Origin: Thermoplasmata archaeon
Lineage (GTDB): Archaea > Thermoplasmatota > Thermoplasmata > Thermoplasmatales > Thermoplasmataceae
Assembly: GCA_021797385.1 (NCBI GenBank)
Contig: JAJZZW010000097.1
Span: forward strand, 1-7,309
Direction of reading: 5' to 3'
Length of the DNA stretch: 7,309 nucleotides
In this document: in pieces, positions 1 to 5,406 of the stretch
Layout: the number at the start of each line of letters is the position of its first letter
How positions within the stretch are numbered: position 1 is the first letter of the stretch
The notes under the pieces: model-generated
Database searches by the model: none
What the model saw: the letters and a program-made list of their open reading frames with translations, nothing else
Told to the model about the DNA's origin: nothing
Made by a program: the position numbers and the translations under genes

Positions 1-734
1 CATTCGATTATGAACAGATAGTAAAGGACATAGAAACACTCAACAAAGAATCCATAGACGGAAAATACGATGTAACCGCAATATCGGCAAATGGCTATAT
101 GCATGTTTCAGATATATATGATTTGACCACATCAGGAGCCAGTTTCGGATTATCTTACGGCCCTCTGGTAATAGCCAAAAAGAATATGGATCTGAAGGGT
201 AAAATAATTGCCACGCCCGGAAGATACACATCTGCTGAACTGTTATACAGAATGTTTGCCCCGGAAGCCGGAGAATTCAAGGAGATCAGGTTTGACAAGA
301 TAGTTAATTCAATTATGAATGATGAGGTTGATGCAGGCATTATTATACACGATGAGCAGCTAACATTTCAGGATAAGGGTCTTGTCCCTGTCTTAAAACT
401 CTATGATAAGTGGAAGGATTACGCAGGAGACCTGCCAATACCATTGGGATTTAATGCAATAAGAAAGAATATGCCTCTGGAGGATAAACTGAAATATAAG
501 AAAGATTTTGAAAATTCAATAAAATATGCGCAGGAACATCAGAACGACGCTGTAAAATATGCAATGAAATATTCAAGATATGATGATTTCGAACTGGAAA
601 AGAGATTTATCCTGATGTATGTAAACGATCTTTCGATTGATTTCGGAGAGAAGGGTAGACAGGCATTAAATCTGTATTATAAAAGAGCTGCAGATAAGAA
701 TATCATAAAGCCATTTACACCTACCATAGTTTAA
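1..734 (+). CDS. mqnD: 1,4-dihydroxy-6-naphthoate synthase MqnD, 5'-truncated by window edge
   Basis: The reading frame is open from base 3 to the TAA at 732-734, giving 243 residues; roughly the first 30 residues of a normal MqnD (about 270) lie outside the window. MqnD converts cyclic dehypoxanthine futalosine to 1,4-dihydroxy-6-naphthoate in the futalosine route to menaquinone-type quinones. The fragment follows the Thermus-type MqnD pattern in order: a DIETLN segment (visible residues 9-14), TSGASFG (43-49), GPLVIAKK (53-60), TPGRYTSA (71-78), the GIIIHDE segment (112-118), DLPIPLG (143-149) and MYVNDLSIDFGEKG near the C terminus. H116 of the fragment matches the histidine proposed as catalytic in Thermus MqnD (H145 there). 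The ATG at 99 is internal and is not the start, because homology continues upstream of it. The next genes encode a quinol oxidase, which fits quinone supply. MqnA is the closest alternative, but the IIH motif and the DLPIPLG region favour MqnD. Confidence 0.9.
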   Translation, partial: FDYEQIVKDIETLNKESIDGKYDVTAISANGYMHVSDIYDLTTSGASFGLSYGPLVIAKKNMDLKGKIIATPGRYTSAELLYRMFAPEAGEFKEIRFDKIVNSIMNDEVDAGIIIHDEQLTFQDKGLVPVLKLYDKWKDYAGDLPIPLGFNAIRKNMPLEDKLKYKKDFENSIKYAQEHQNDAVKYAMKYSRYDDFELEKRFILMYVNDLSIDFGEKGRQALNLYYKRAADKNIIKPFTPTIV

Positions 735-746
735 TTTATTTTTTTA
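735..746 (+). terminator. Oligo-T termination signal after mqnD
   Basis: A T-rich stretch starts directly after the mqnD stop codon, with seven consecutive T at 739-745. Archaeal transcription commonly ends at such oligo-T runs without a hairpin. No stem-loop is seen here. The next gene has its own TATA box, which supports a transcript boundary. Confidence 0.5.
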
Positions 747-820
747 ATTCCATCATCATGAAAAAAATTTCATATTAATGATACTTTAGTAATTTATGTA
801 TCTCTCAGTACAAAATTACC

Positions 821-829
821 TTTAAATAT
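821..829 (+). promoter_or_regulatory. TATA box of the cydAB operon
   Basis: TTTAAATAT is centred about 31 bases upstream of the cydA ATG (856). Transcription is expected about 25 bases downstream of the box centre, near 850, leaving a leader of only a few bases. No Shine-Dalgarno lies ahead of the ATG, which agrees with (near-)leaderless translation. The sequence just upstream is A-rich and could serve as the BRE. Confidence 0.6.
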
Positions 830-855
830 GATTTTGTAATTTAATAAAGATAAAC

Positions 856-2376
856 ATGTTCAACATATCATACCCTGTATGGGATAGTGCAATGTTCGCT
901 TATACAATCTCTTCGCATATACTGCTGGTATCCCTTAGCATGGGCCTGGCAATTATGGTTACAATTGCAGAATTCCTTGCACTGAAAAAGAAGGATAAAT
1001 ATTATGATACGCTAGCATATAAATTATCAAAAGCCTTGGTTATCTTCTTCGCTGTGGGCACCGCTTCGGGAACTGTCATGGCAATGGAGTTATTCCTTTT
1101 CTGGCCAACATTCATGAAGTTAGTAGGGGAGGTTTCCATGGGGCCATTCTATGTGGAAGTATTTTCGTTCCTCCTGGAGGCCATAGCCCTTCCAATGTAT
1201 GTATATTTCTGGAAGGATTTCAAGAACAGGTGGGAACACTGGGGTTTGAGCCTTGCAGTTACCGTAGGAACATACTTATCCGCTTTCACAGTTACCGAAA
1301 TAAATGCATGGATGAACACGCCAAATGGATTTAACGTGGCAACATATCTGACTACAGGAAAGGTTACAGATGTGAACGCATTTGCGCCATTTATTACTGC
1401 GTCAACGGCGGCAGAAGAACTTCATATGTCTGGTGCAGTATACTATGCAGGCATTGCCATGATACTGGGCTATCTCATATATAAATACATGAAGACAAAG
1501 AATATGCCTGAAAAAATGATTTATAGAAGAGGAATAAACATAGCTGCGGTATTCATGATACTTGATATAATATATCTTGGAATTACAGGATCCGATGAAT
1601 TATCGACTTTAATGGTAATAGAGCCAATAAAATATACTGCCCTGGAATTAGATTTACATGCTACAGTTGGGACATCATTTGCCACCATGGCCCCGGAACG
1701 TCTTTTTGGAGTCCTCATTAATCATAAGTTATCATATTCTCTTTCCCTTCCATATGCCCAGTCATTACTGGCATTCCCAACAACATTCGGTAAGGGTAGC
1801 ATACCGGGGTTGATACCACTAACCACGTATAATGGAGTTACTGATTACGGTGTATGGCCTCCGTCAATTGTTCATGACACTCTTGACCTTATGGTAGGAT
1901 TTGGAGTTTTAATGGGTTTTTACTGGTTATATGTGGTAGTTCAGTACTTCAGAAAGAAAGATCCTCTGAGCAATAAACTGACACTTCTAGGTGGCATCGT
2001 TGTTGCAATCATGGGAGTATTTACTATGGAAGATGGGTGGTATACCGCCGAAGTTGGGAGGGTACCGTATATTATAAGGTCTCCAACACCAGGCGGTGTA
2101 ATGGTGAATGGCCACTTGTTAGTAATTCATGGTCTCCCTCAGTACGGCACCATGACGATAGCCCAAGCAGCATCAACATCTCCAATAGTATTTCCACTGG
2201 GTATAGCTATTATCATATTCTACATAATTATCTTCCCCGTGACTTTCTACTTCGCAGGAAAGGTAATGAAACTTTCAAACGTTGAGGAAGACCTTAAACT
2301 TGGAGAGGACGATATAAAAATGGAAGAGGAAAGAAAGAGCAGGAAGGGCGTTGCAGCAAAGGCAGGGATGAGGTGA
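856..2376 (+). CDS. cydA: Cytochrome bd-type quinol oxidase subunit I (CydA)
   Basis: This is the haem-bearing subunit of the cytochrome bd terminal oxidase, which oxidises membrane quinol and reduces O2 to water; 506 residues. About nine membrane helices can be seen (roughly 13-40, 55-80, 96-118, 128-150, 187-210, 225-245, 341-363, 375-392, 442-467). By reading against E. coli CydA, the haem ligands are all present: H21 (H19), H190 (H186), M346 (M393) and E399 (E445, in the GWYTAEVGR motif with W395). The quinol-site pair K259 and E264, in EPIKYTALE, matches E. coli K252/E257. The stretch between helices 6 and 7 is about 95 residues, shorter than in E. coli, so this is a short Q-loop form. 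The usual GRQPW motif reads GRVPY (401-405). The C-terminal tail (472-506) is highly charged and probably cytoplasmic. The ATG start sits just before helix 1 and fits the TATA position; cydB follows after 5 bases. Confidence 0.95.
   Translation: MFNISYPVWDSAMFAYTISSHILLVSLSMGLAIMVTIAEFLALKKKDKYYDTLAYKLSKALVIFFAVGTASGTVMAMELFLFWPTFMKLVGEVSMGPFYVEVFSFLLEAIALPMYVYFWKDFKNRWEHWGLSLAVTVGTYLSAFTVTEINAWMNTPNGFNVATYLTTGKVTDVNAFAPFITASTAAEELHMSGAVYYAGIAMILGYLIYKYMKTKNMPEKMIYRRGINIAAVFMILDIIYLGITGSDELSTLMVIEPIKYTALELDLHATVGTSFATMAPERLFGVLINHKLSYSLSLPYAQSLLAFPTTFGKGSIPGLIPLTTYNGVTDYGVWPPSIVHDTLDLMVGFGVLMGFYWLYVVVQYFRKKDPLSNKLTLLGGIVVAIMGVFTMEDGWYTAEVGRVPYIIRSPTPGGVMVNGHLLVIHGLPQYGTMTIAQAASTSPIVFPLGIAIIIFYIIIFPVTFYFAGKVMKLSNVEEDLKLGEDDIKMEEERKSRKGVAAKAGMR
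2370..2376 (+). promoter_or_regulatory. Shine-Dalgarno of cydB overlapping the cydA stop
   Basis: GAGGTGA is a near-perfect anti-16S match. It contains the cydA stop codon TGA and lies 5 bases before the cydB ATG at 2382. It fixes the cydB start and implies translation from a shared cydAB mRNA. The contrast with the leaderless-type starts of the first genes in the window is notable. Confidence 0.85.
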
Positions 2377-2381
2377 ACTGA

Positions 2382-3455
2382 ATGACTAATTTACTTTACG
2401 GCATAAATTTTGATGTATTATATTTGATGGTAGTAATAGCTTCCATGGTTACCATGTTTTCAACAGAATTAATGGCAGTTGTTCCTATAGCGACAAAATT
2501 TAAGAGCGACAAAACCAGAATTAATGTTCTTTCATACATTGTTCCCGTCTGGGAAGTAGTTGGAACATTCTTTGTGCTATGGCTTGTTGATATGGAGAAT
2601 ATTATTCCTACCCTTATGCCATCCATATCATACGCACTGTTTCCTTTATTTGCAGTATTCATATTTTTCCTTGTTGTCAGAAACTCATTTATCATATATG
2701 CAGAGTTTGTATGGCATGAAAATAAGCACTTCGATGAGAGAAAGTTATATATCGTATACACTATTGCTACATTTATAATGGGCATCATGGCCTTATCCAT
2801 ACTGGCAGCAATATCCAGTGGTTACGGAGTGCATCTCTATGGATTCGGAACAGAATCGGCCATACCGTATTCTTCCAGTTACACAAATTTTAGTGTATTC
2901 TATTCTAATCTTGGTGTCATAGGATTTATCATCGGCGCATTGATCTTAGCAAACGGTATAGGCATGGTATTTTACAGACTTACAGATATAAATTCTGCAA
3001 TTGGTAGATTTTTACCACTTATGCTTGTGATAATAGGACTTGCAATATTCATGCCATCTTACTATTCAATTACAGCAAAAGATTATACAGTAAATTCTGC
3101 ACTTATAGTAATACCAATAGTTCTTGCCTTAATCATACCCGTACTTTATGCATTTAAACAGACAAATAGTATTGCATCGTATAAGCCATTTATAATACTT
3201 ATTACTATCATTGCACTGACATTCATTGAACTGAGAGAATATCCTTACGTGTTCGGTAATGCAAATATTTCTGCATACATACCTGCGGTTACAACAGACT
3301 CATCCATGGAATACCTCGCATTCCTAATCTCTCTTTTCGGTGGTTTATGGCTTGTTCTGATGATGATATATTATGGCTATGTTTCAAACCACAGAATAGC
3401 AGGGCTTATACCGAAGCGCCCTGAAGAAAAGAAAAGTGCAGCACCAAAGCAATAA
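2382..3455 (+). CDS. cydB: Cytochrome bd-type quinol oxidase subunit II (CydB), divergent
   Basis: A 357-residue polytopic membrane protein encoded 5 bases after cydA, with an ideal Shine-Dalgarno. It is the expected non-haem partner subunit that stabilises CydA in the membrane. Eight or nine hydrophobic helices are visible (about 12-36, 51-70, 80-108, 121-143, 173-198, 208-230, 237-257, 266-283, 310-333). Recognisable CydB traits are PVWE (55-58), the place of the bacterial PVWDGNEVW block, and YPYV (287-290) before the last helix, matching the YPFV of E. coli CydB. The other signature residues are mostly absent: the helix-1 DGFDxG motif is replaced by a region with only E29, and the GNEVW half of the second motif is not conserved. 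The C terminus is a lysine-rich tail (345-357). Identification rests partly on operon position; no other oxidase subunit type fits. The function as CydB is likely but the proton-path residues cannot be assigned with confidence. Confidence 0.85.
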   Translation: MTNLLYGINFDVLYLMVVIASMVTMFSTELMAVVPIATKFKSDKTRINVLSYIVPVWEVVGTFFVLWLVDMENIIPTLMPSISYALFPLFAVFIFFLVVRNSFIIYAEFVWHENKHFDERKLYIVYTIATFIMGIMALSILAAISSGYGVHLYGFGTESAIPYSSSYTNFSVFYSNLGVIGFIIGALILANGIGMVFYRLTDINSAIGRFLPLMLVIIGLAIFMPSYYSITAKDYTVNSALIVIPIVLALIIPVLYAFKQTNSIASYKPFIILITIIALTFIELREYPYVFGNANISAYIPAVTTDSSMEYLAFLISLFGGLWLVLMMIYYGYVSNHRIAGLIPKRPEEKKSAAPKQ

Positions 3456-3462
3456 ATATAAA

Positions 3463-3471
3463 TTTTATATA
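3463..3471 (+). promoter_or_regulatory. TATA box of the tRNA-Pro gene
   Basis: TTTTATATA is centred about 27 bases upstream of the first tRNA base (3494), with A-rich sequence before it. This predicts a transcript starting at about the mature 5' end. The run CTTTTTAA just after it (3473-3480) could also serve as the oligo-T terminator of cydAB. Confidence 0.5.
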
Positions 3472-3493
3472 CCTTTTTAAACTGTACATGCAG

Positions 3494-3566
3494 GGGGCTG
3501 TGGGGTAGCTTGGCATCCTACGGGCTTTGGGAGCCTGAGACTCCGATTCAAATTCGGGCAGCCCCA
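3494..3566 (+). tRNA. tRNA-Pro, anticodon UGG
   Basis: A 73-base cloverleaf without intron and without encoded CCA. The acceptor stem is GGGGCTG (3494-3500) with CAGCCCC (3559-3565), discriminator A at 3566. The D arm uses GGG (3503-3505) against CCT (3517-3519), with a G-U pair, and the loop carries GG (3512-3513). The anticodon stem is CGGGC (3521-3525) with GCCTG (3533-3537), including one G-U pair. The loop is TTTGGGA (3526-3532), so the anticodon is TGG at 3528-3530, followed by G37 as expected for proline. The T arm is TCCGA (3542-3546), loop TTCAAAT (3547-3553), TCGGG (3554-3558). It reads UGG, decoding CCA and probably other CCN codons. Unusually, the last T-stem pair (53-61) is A-U and not the nearly invariant G-C. 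Confidence 0.95.
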
Positions 3567-3584
3567 TTATTATTAATTTTATAT
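3567..3584 (+). terminator. T-rich termination region after tRNA-Pro
   Basis: Immediately after the tRNA the sequence becomes T/A only, with TTATTATTAATTTTATATTT-like content. This is a plausible archaeal terminator for the tRNA transcript. There is no hairpin and no long uninterrupted T run, so the exact end is uncertain. Confidence 0.35.
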
Positions 3585-3600
3585 TTATAAGATTAATATA
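3584..3600 (+). promoter_or_regulatory. Possible TATA element(s) for the candidate C/D sRNA
   Basis: Two TATA-like strings, TTTATAAG (3584-3591) and TTAATATA (3593-3600), lie about 25-35 bases ahead of the sRNA terminal stem (3621). Either would place a start near 3612-3622. The surroundings are very A+T-rich, so this is a weak call taken alone. Confidence 0.35.
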
Positions 3601-3620
3601 CAAGAAAATAATAAGTAAAC

Positions 3621-3682
3621 GCCGCAATGATGATATTTATACAAAAATGAAAAAATGATTAATGACGGGCAAGCTGAGCGGT
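3621..3682 (+). ncRNA. Candidate box C/D guide sRNA
   Basis: This gene-free stretch has the full layout of an archaeal box C/D 2'-O-methylation guide. Box C is ATGATGA (3627-3633) and box D is CTGA (3674-3677). The flanks pair as a terminal stem, GCCGC (3621-3625) with GCGGT (3678-3682), the outermost pair being G-U. The parts fit a kink-turn exactly: three unpaired bases AAT (3626-3628), the two sheared G-A pairs (3629-3630 with 3676-3677), then U-U and G-C. Internal boxes are weaker: D' ATGA (3647-3650) and C' ATGATTA (3655-3661). This leaves guides of 13 (3634-3646) and 12 bases (3662-3673), the normal size, and a total of 62 bases. A T6 run follows at 3695-3700. In the cell it would bind L7Ae, Nop5 and fibrillarin. 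The AT-rich first guide may be inactive. Confidence 0.7.
3643..3656 (-). terminator. Possible oligo-T terminator of the CDGSH gene (minus strand)
   Basis: Read on the minus strand, about 35-45 bases after the CDGSH stop codon, there are two T runs (TTTTTT at 3650-3655 and TTTTT at 3643-3647). They could end the CDGSH mRNA. If so, that transcript would run antisense through much of the candidate C/D sRNA. Confidence 0.35.
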
Positions 3683-3688
3683 AAAACT

Positions 3689-3898
3689 TCACTCTTTTTT
3701 ATAGAATGAACTTACCTCTATCCTGTTGCCTTCATGGTCATAGAGATATAATTTGTCGCCTTCATCTACTGTTTTCATATGGTGCCCATCGCAGTAGGGT
3801 TTGTTCTCAGATAGTCCGCATGCACACAGGTGCAGTTCCTTGTCTCCAACCTTTAACATATACGGTTTGTTTCTTTCATGCATTACTATTCTTGACAT
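3689..3898 (-). CDS. Small CDGSH-type [2Fe-2S] iron-sulfur protein
   Basis: A 69-residue soluble protein with one CDGSH (mitoNEET-like) motif. The ligands expected for a 3Cys-1His [2Fe-2S] cluster are C25, C27, C36 and H40, in CACGLSENKPYCDGHH (25-40); the motif form here is CDGHH, with His in the variable position. Members of this family hold a labile, redox-active cluster and are usually put in electron transfer or cluster handling; the partner of this one cannot be told from sequence. The protein is a single-motif form, with no membrane helix or signal peptide, unlike the anchored animal proteins. The ATG at 3898 is supported by a TATA element about 25 bases upstream, giving a leaderless mRNA. 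It is divergent from nnr and shares its upstream region. The stop codon lies 6 bases from the candidate sRNA on the other strand. Confidence 0.9.
   Translation of the reverse strand: MSRIVMHERNKPYMLKVGDKELHLCACGLSENKPYCDGHHMKTVDEGDKLYLYDHEGNRIEVSSFYKKE
3695..3700 (+). terminator. T6 run downstream of the candidate C/D sRNA
   Basis: TTTTTT preceded by CTC, 12 bases after the sRNA terminal stem, suits archaeal oligo-T termination on the plus strand. It also encodes the two lysine codons near the end of the CDGSH protein on the minus strand, so the run could be only coding sequence. Confidence 0.4.
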
Positions 3899-3919
3899 AA
3901 TTAATAATATATGTTATTA

Positions 3920-3926
3920 CTATAAA
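3920..3926 (-). promoter_or_regulatory. TATA box of the CDGSH gene
   Basis: On the minus strand this reads TTTATAG, centred about 25 bases before the CDGSH ATG (first base 3898). That spacing predicts transcription starting at the A of the ATG. It lies in the 111-base divergent region between the CDGSH gene and nnr. Confidence 0.55.
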
Positions 3927-3978
3927 TGATTACTGTTTTATTACCGGCTAAATATGATGATTTTCTGACTTTAAAGCT

Positions 3979-3987
3979 AAATTTAAG
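3979..3987 (+). promoter_or_regulatory. TATA box of nnr
   Basis: AAATTTAAG is centred about 27 bases upstream of the ATG at 4010. This fits a leaderless transcript starting at 4010 and argues against the in-frame upstream ATG at 3926. Confidence 0.5.
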
Positions 3988-4009
3988 TATTGAAGTTCAA
4001 TATTTAAAT

Positions 4010-5383
4010 ATGGATTATCTTGATGAAAAGTCTACAGATATTAATTATTCTAAAGTATACGGAGATACCTATCTGCTCATGAAGAATGCAGGTAAAGCTA
4101 TTTCAGACTTTATTGAAAAAACATTTGCCCATGGAAAATTCGTAACTGTTGTTTGTGGAACTGGCAACAATGCAGGTGACGGAATATGCTGTGCTCAGTT
4201 ATTACAGAAAGATTATAAAGTTTCTATTATTTTACTCAAAGGTGTGGCAGGGCTAAAAACACCTGAGGCAAGGAGGGCGATCAATGACTATGAAGGTGAC
4301 TATTATGGAATTTCTGACTTTGAGAATCTCCTATCCAGCAGTGATATTATAATTGATGCCATGTTCGGAATAGGCATAAAAGGTGATCCTCGGAAACCAT
4401 ATGATGAAATTATCAATGCCATAAATAGATCTGGGAAAACTATTGTATCCATAGATATACCATCTGGATTCCCATCAAAAGTGGCTGTAAAGTCTGACTT
4501 CACTGTTACATTTACGGATAAAAAAACAGAAATGAGCCAGTCAAATAGTGGAAAAATAATAATTGCAGACATAGGAGTACCAGTGTCAGTGAAAACATCC
4601 GCTGGAGCCGGAGATCTGGTATATATTCCTGAATTCAATCCTCTTGCGCATAAGGGTATGAATGGTACTGTGGGAATTTTTGCGGGAAACACATTTCCGG
4701 GTGCTGCCCTTATGGCCTCTCTTGCTGCATACAATACCGGTCCCGATCTTGTAAAGGTATTCTCATCCAGGTTCAACAGAGATATTATAGTTTCCCGCAA
4801 CCCGGGAATAATGTTTTATGATGTGGATACAATTAACGGAAAGGATCTGGATGGCATTGGGTCAATACTGATAGGCCCGGGAATGGGCAGAACTGATGCC
4901 TCCATGAAAATTATGGATTACGTTATCGATAACTATAGGGGGCAACTAATTATGGATGCAGATGCCCTGAGGGTCCTCTCACCAGATAGGATATCCGGAA
5001 GAAATGCAATAATCACTCCGCATAGCGCTGAATTCATGGCTTTTACCGGCATGGAAGCCACAGTAGAAAATGCAGTAAAGATAGCCAGTCAATACAGTAT
5101 TACTGTTTTATTAAAGGGTGTAACTGATATAATAACAGATGGTAAAAACACCAAATATTCAAGTGGCGGGAATAGCAGGATGGCCATGGGGGGTACCGGT
5201 GATGCCCTGGCTGGAATTGTAACAGGTTTATCATCAAGAGGAATGCAACCATTTAGATCTGCAGTTGCCGCCTCGTATATAAATAAAAAATGCGGTGATA
5301 TGGCGTATAGAGAATATGGATATTATTATGGTATTATGGATGTAATAAATAATATAAAATACATTTTGAATAATAAAATTTAA
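4010..5383 (+). CDS. nnr: Bifunctional NAD(P)H-hydrate epimerase / ADP-dependent NAD(P)H-hydrate dehydratase
   Basis: This fusion repairs damaged NADH/NADPH: the N-terminal YjeF domain epimerises the R and S hydrates, and the C-terminal ribokinase-like domain dehydrates the S form using a nucleotide (ADP in prokaryotes). Residue numbers are from the ATG at 4010 (457 residues). The epimerase half shows GTGNNAGDG (50-58), DAMFGIG (116-122) and DIPSG (149-153). The dehydratase half shows HKGMNGTVG (214-222), GPGMG (289-293), DADAL (316-320), TPHSAEF (336-342), LLKG (367-370) and GGTGDALAG (394-402), with the usual catalytic Asp in GTGD. The length is normal for the fusion, slightly short. An in-frame ATG at 3926 would add 28 residues that do not look like the family; 4010 begins just before the normal domain start and has a TATA box at the right distance. 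The upstream start cannot be excluded. It probably forms its own transcription unit. Confidence 0.93.
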   Translation: MDYLDEKSTDINYSKVYGDTYLLMKNAGKAISDFIEKTFAHGKFVTVVCGTGNNAGDGICCAQLLQKDYKVSIILLKGVAGLKTPEARRAINDYEGDYYGISDFENLLSSSDIIIDAMFGIGIKGDPRKPYDEIINAINRSGKTIVSIDIPSGFPSKVAVKSDFTVTFTDKKTEMSQSNSGKIIIADIGVPVSVKTSAGAGDLVYIPEFNPLAHKGMNGTVGIFAGNTFPGAALMASLAAYNTGPDLVKVFSSRFNRDIIVSRNPGIMFYDVDTINGKDLDGIGSILIGPGMGRTDASMKIMDYVIDNYRGQLIMDADALRVLSPDRISGRNAIITPHSAEFMAFTGMEATVENAVKIASQYSITVLLKGVTDIITDGKNTKYSSGGNSRMAMGGTGDALAGIVTGLSSRGMQPFRSAVAASYINKKCGDMAYREYGYYYGIMDVINNIKYILNNKI

Positions 5384-5385
5384 AA
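5375..5385 (+). promoter_or_regulatory. TATA box of the AMP-binding-like gene, overlapping the nnr stop
   Basis: AAAATTTAAAA is centred about 27 bases before the ATG at 5407, the spacing seen for other leaderless-type starts in this window. It overlaps the last codons and stop of nnr. The downstream gene can therefore have its own promoter even though it lies only 23 bases after nnr. Confidence 0.45.
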
Positions 5386-5406
5386 CCATCCTGCCATTAT
5401 AATATA

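Noticed and set aside
752..760. A minus-strand ATGATGA box C-like string in the mqnD-cydA gap
   Set aside because: No CTGA box D follows within a suitable distance on that strand, and no terminal stem can be drawn; the only CTGA on that strand lies upstream of it.
2396..2800. A 134-codon open frame on the minus strand inside cydB
   Set aside because: It is antisense to a clear membrane-protein coding region, has no homology-like features, and reflects the base composition of cydB.
3406..3627. A minus-strand 73-codon frame across the cydB end and tRNA-Pro
   Set aside because: It is antisense to a well-formed tRNA and cannot be a sensible protein gene.
3929..3943. A 15-base string (ATTACTGTTTTATTA) that also occurs at 5099-5113 inside nnr
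   Set aside because: A short A+T-rich match with no flanking similarity; both copies encode similar V-L-L residues and chance is a good explanation.
4303..4800. A 165-codon open frame on the minus strand inside nnr
   Set aside because: It lies entirely opposite conserved Nnr motifs and has no promoter or recognisable domain; it is a shadow of nnr.
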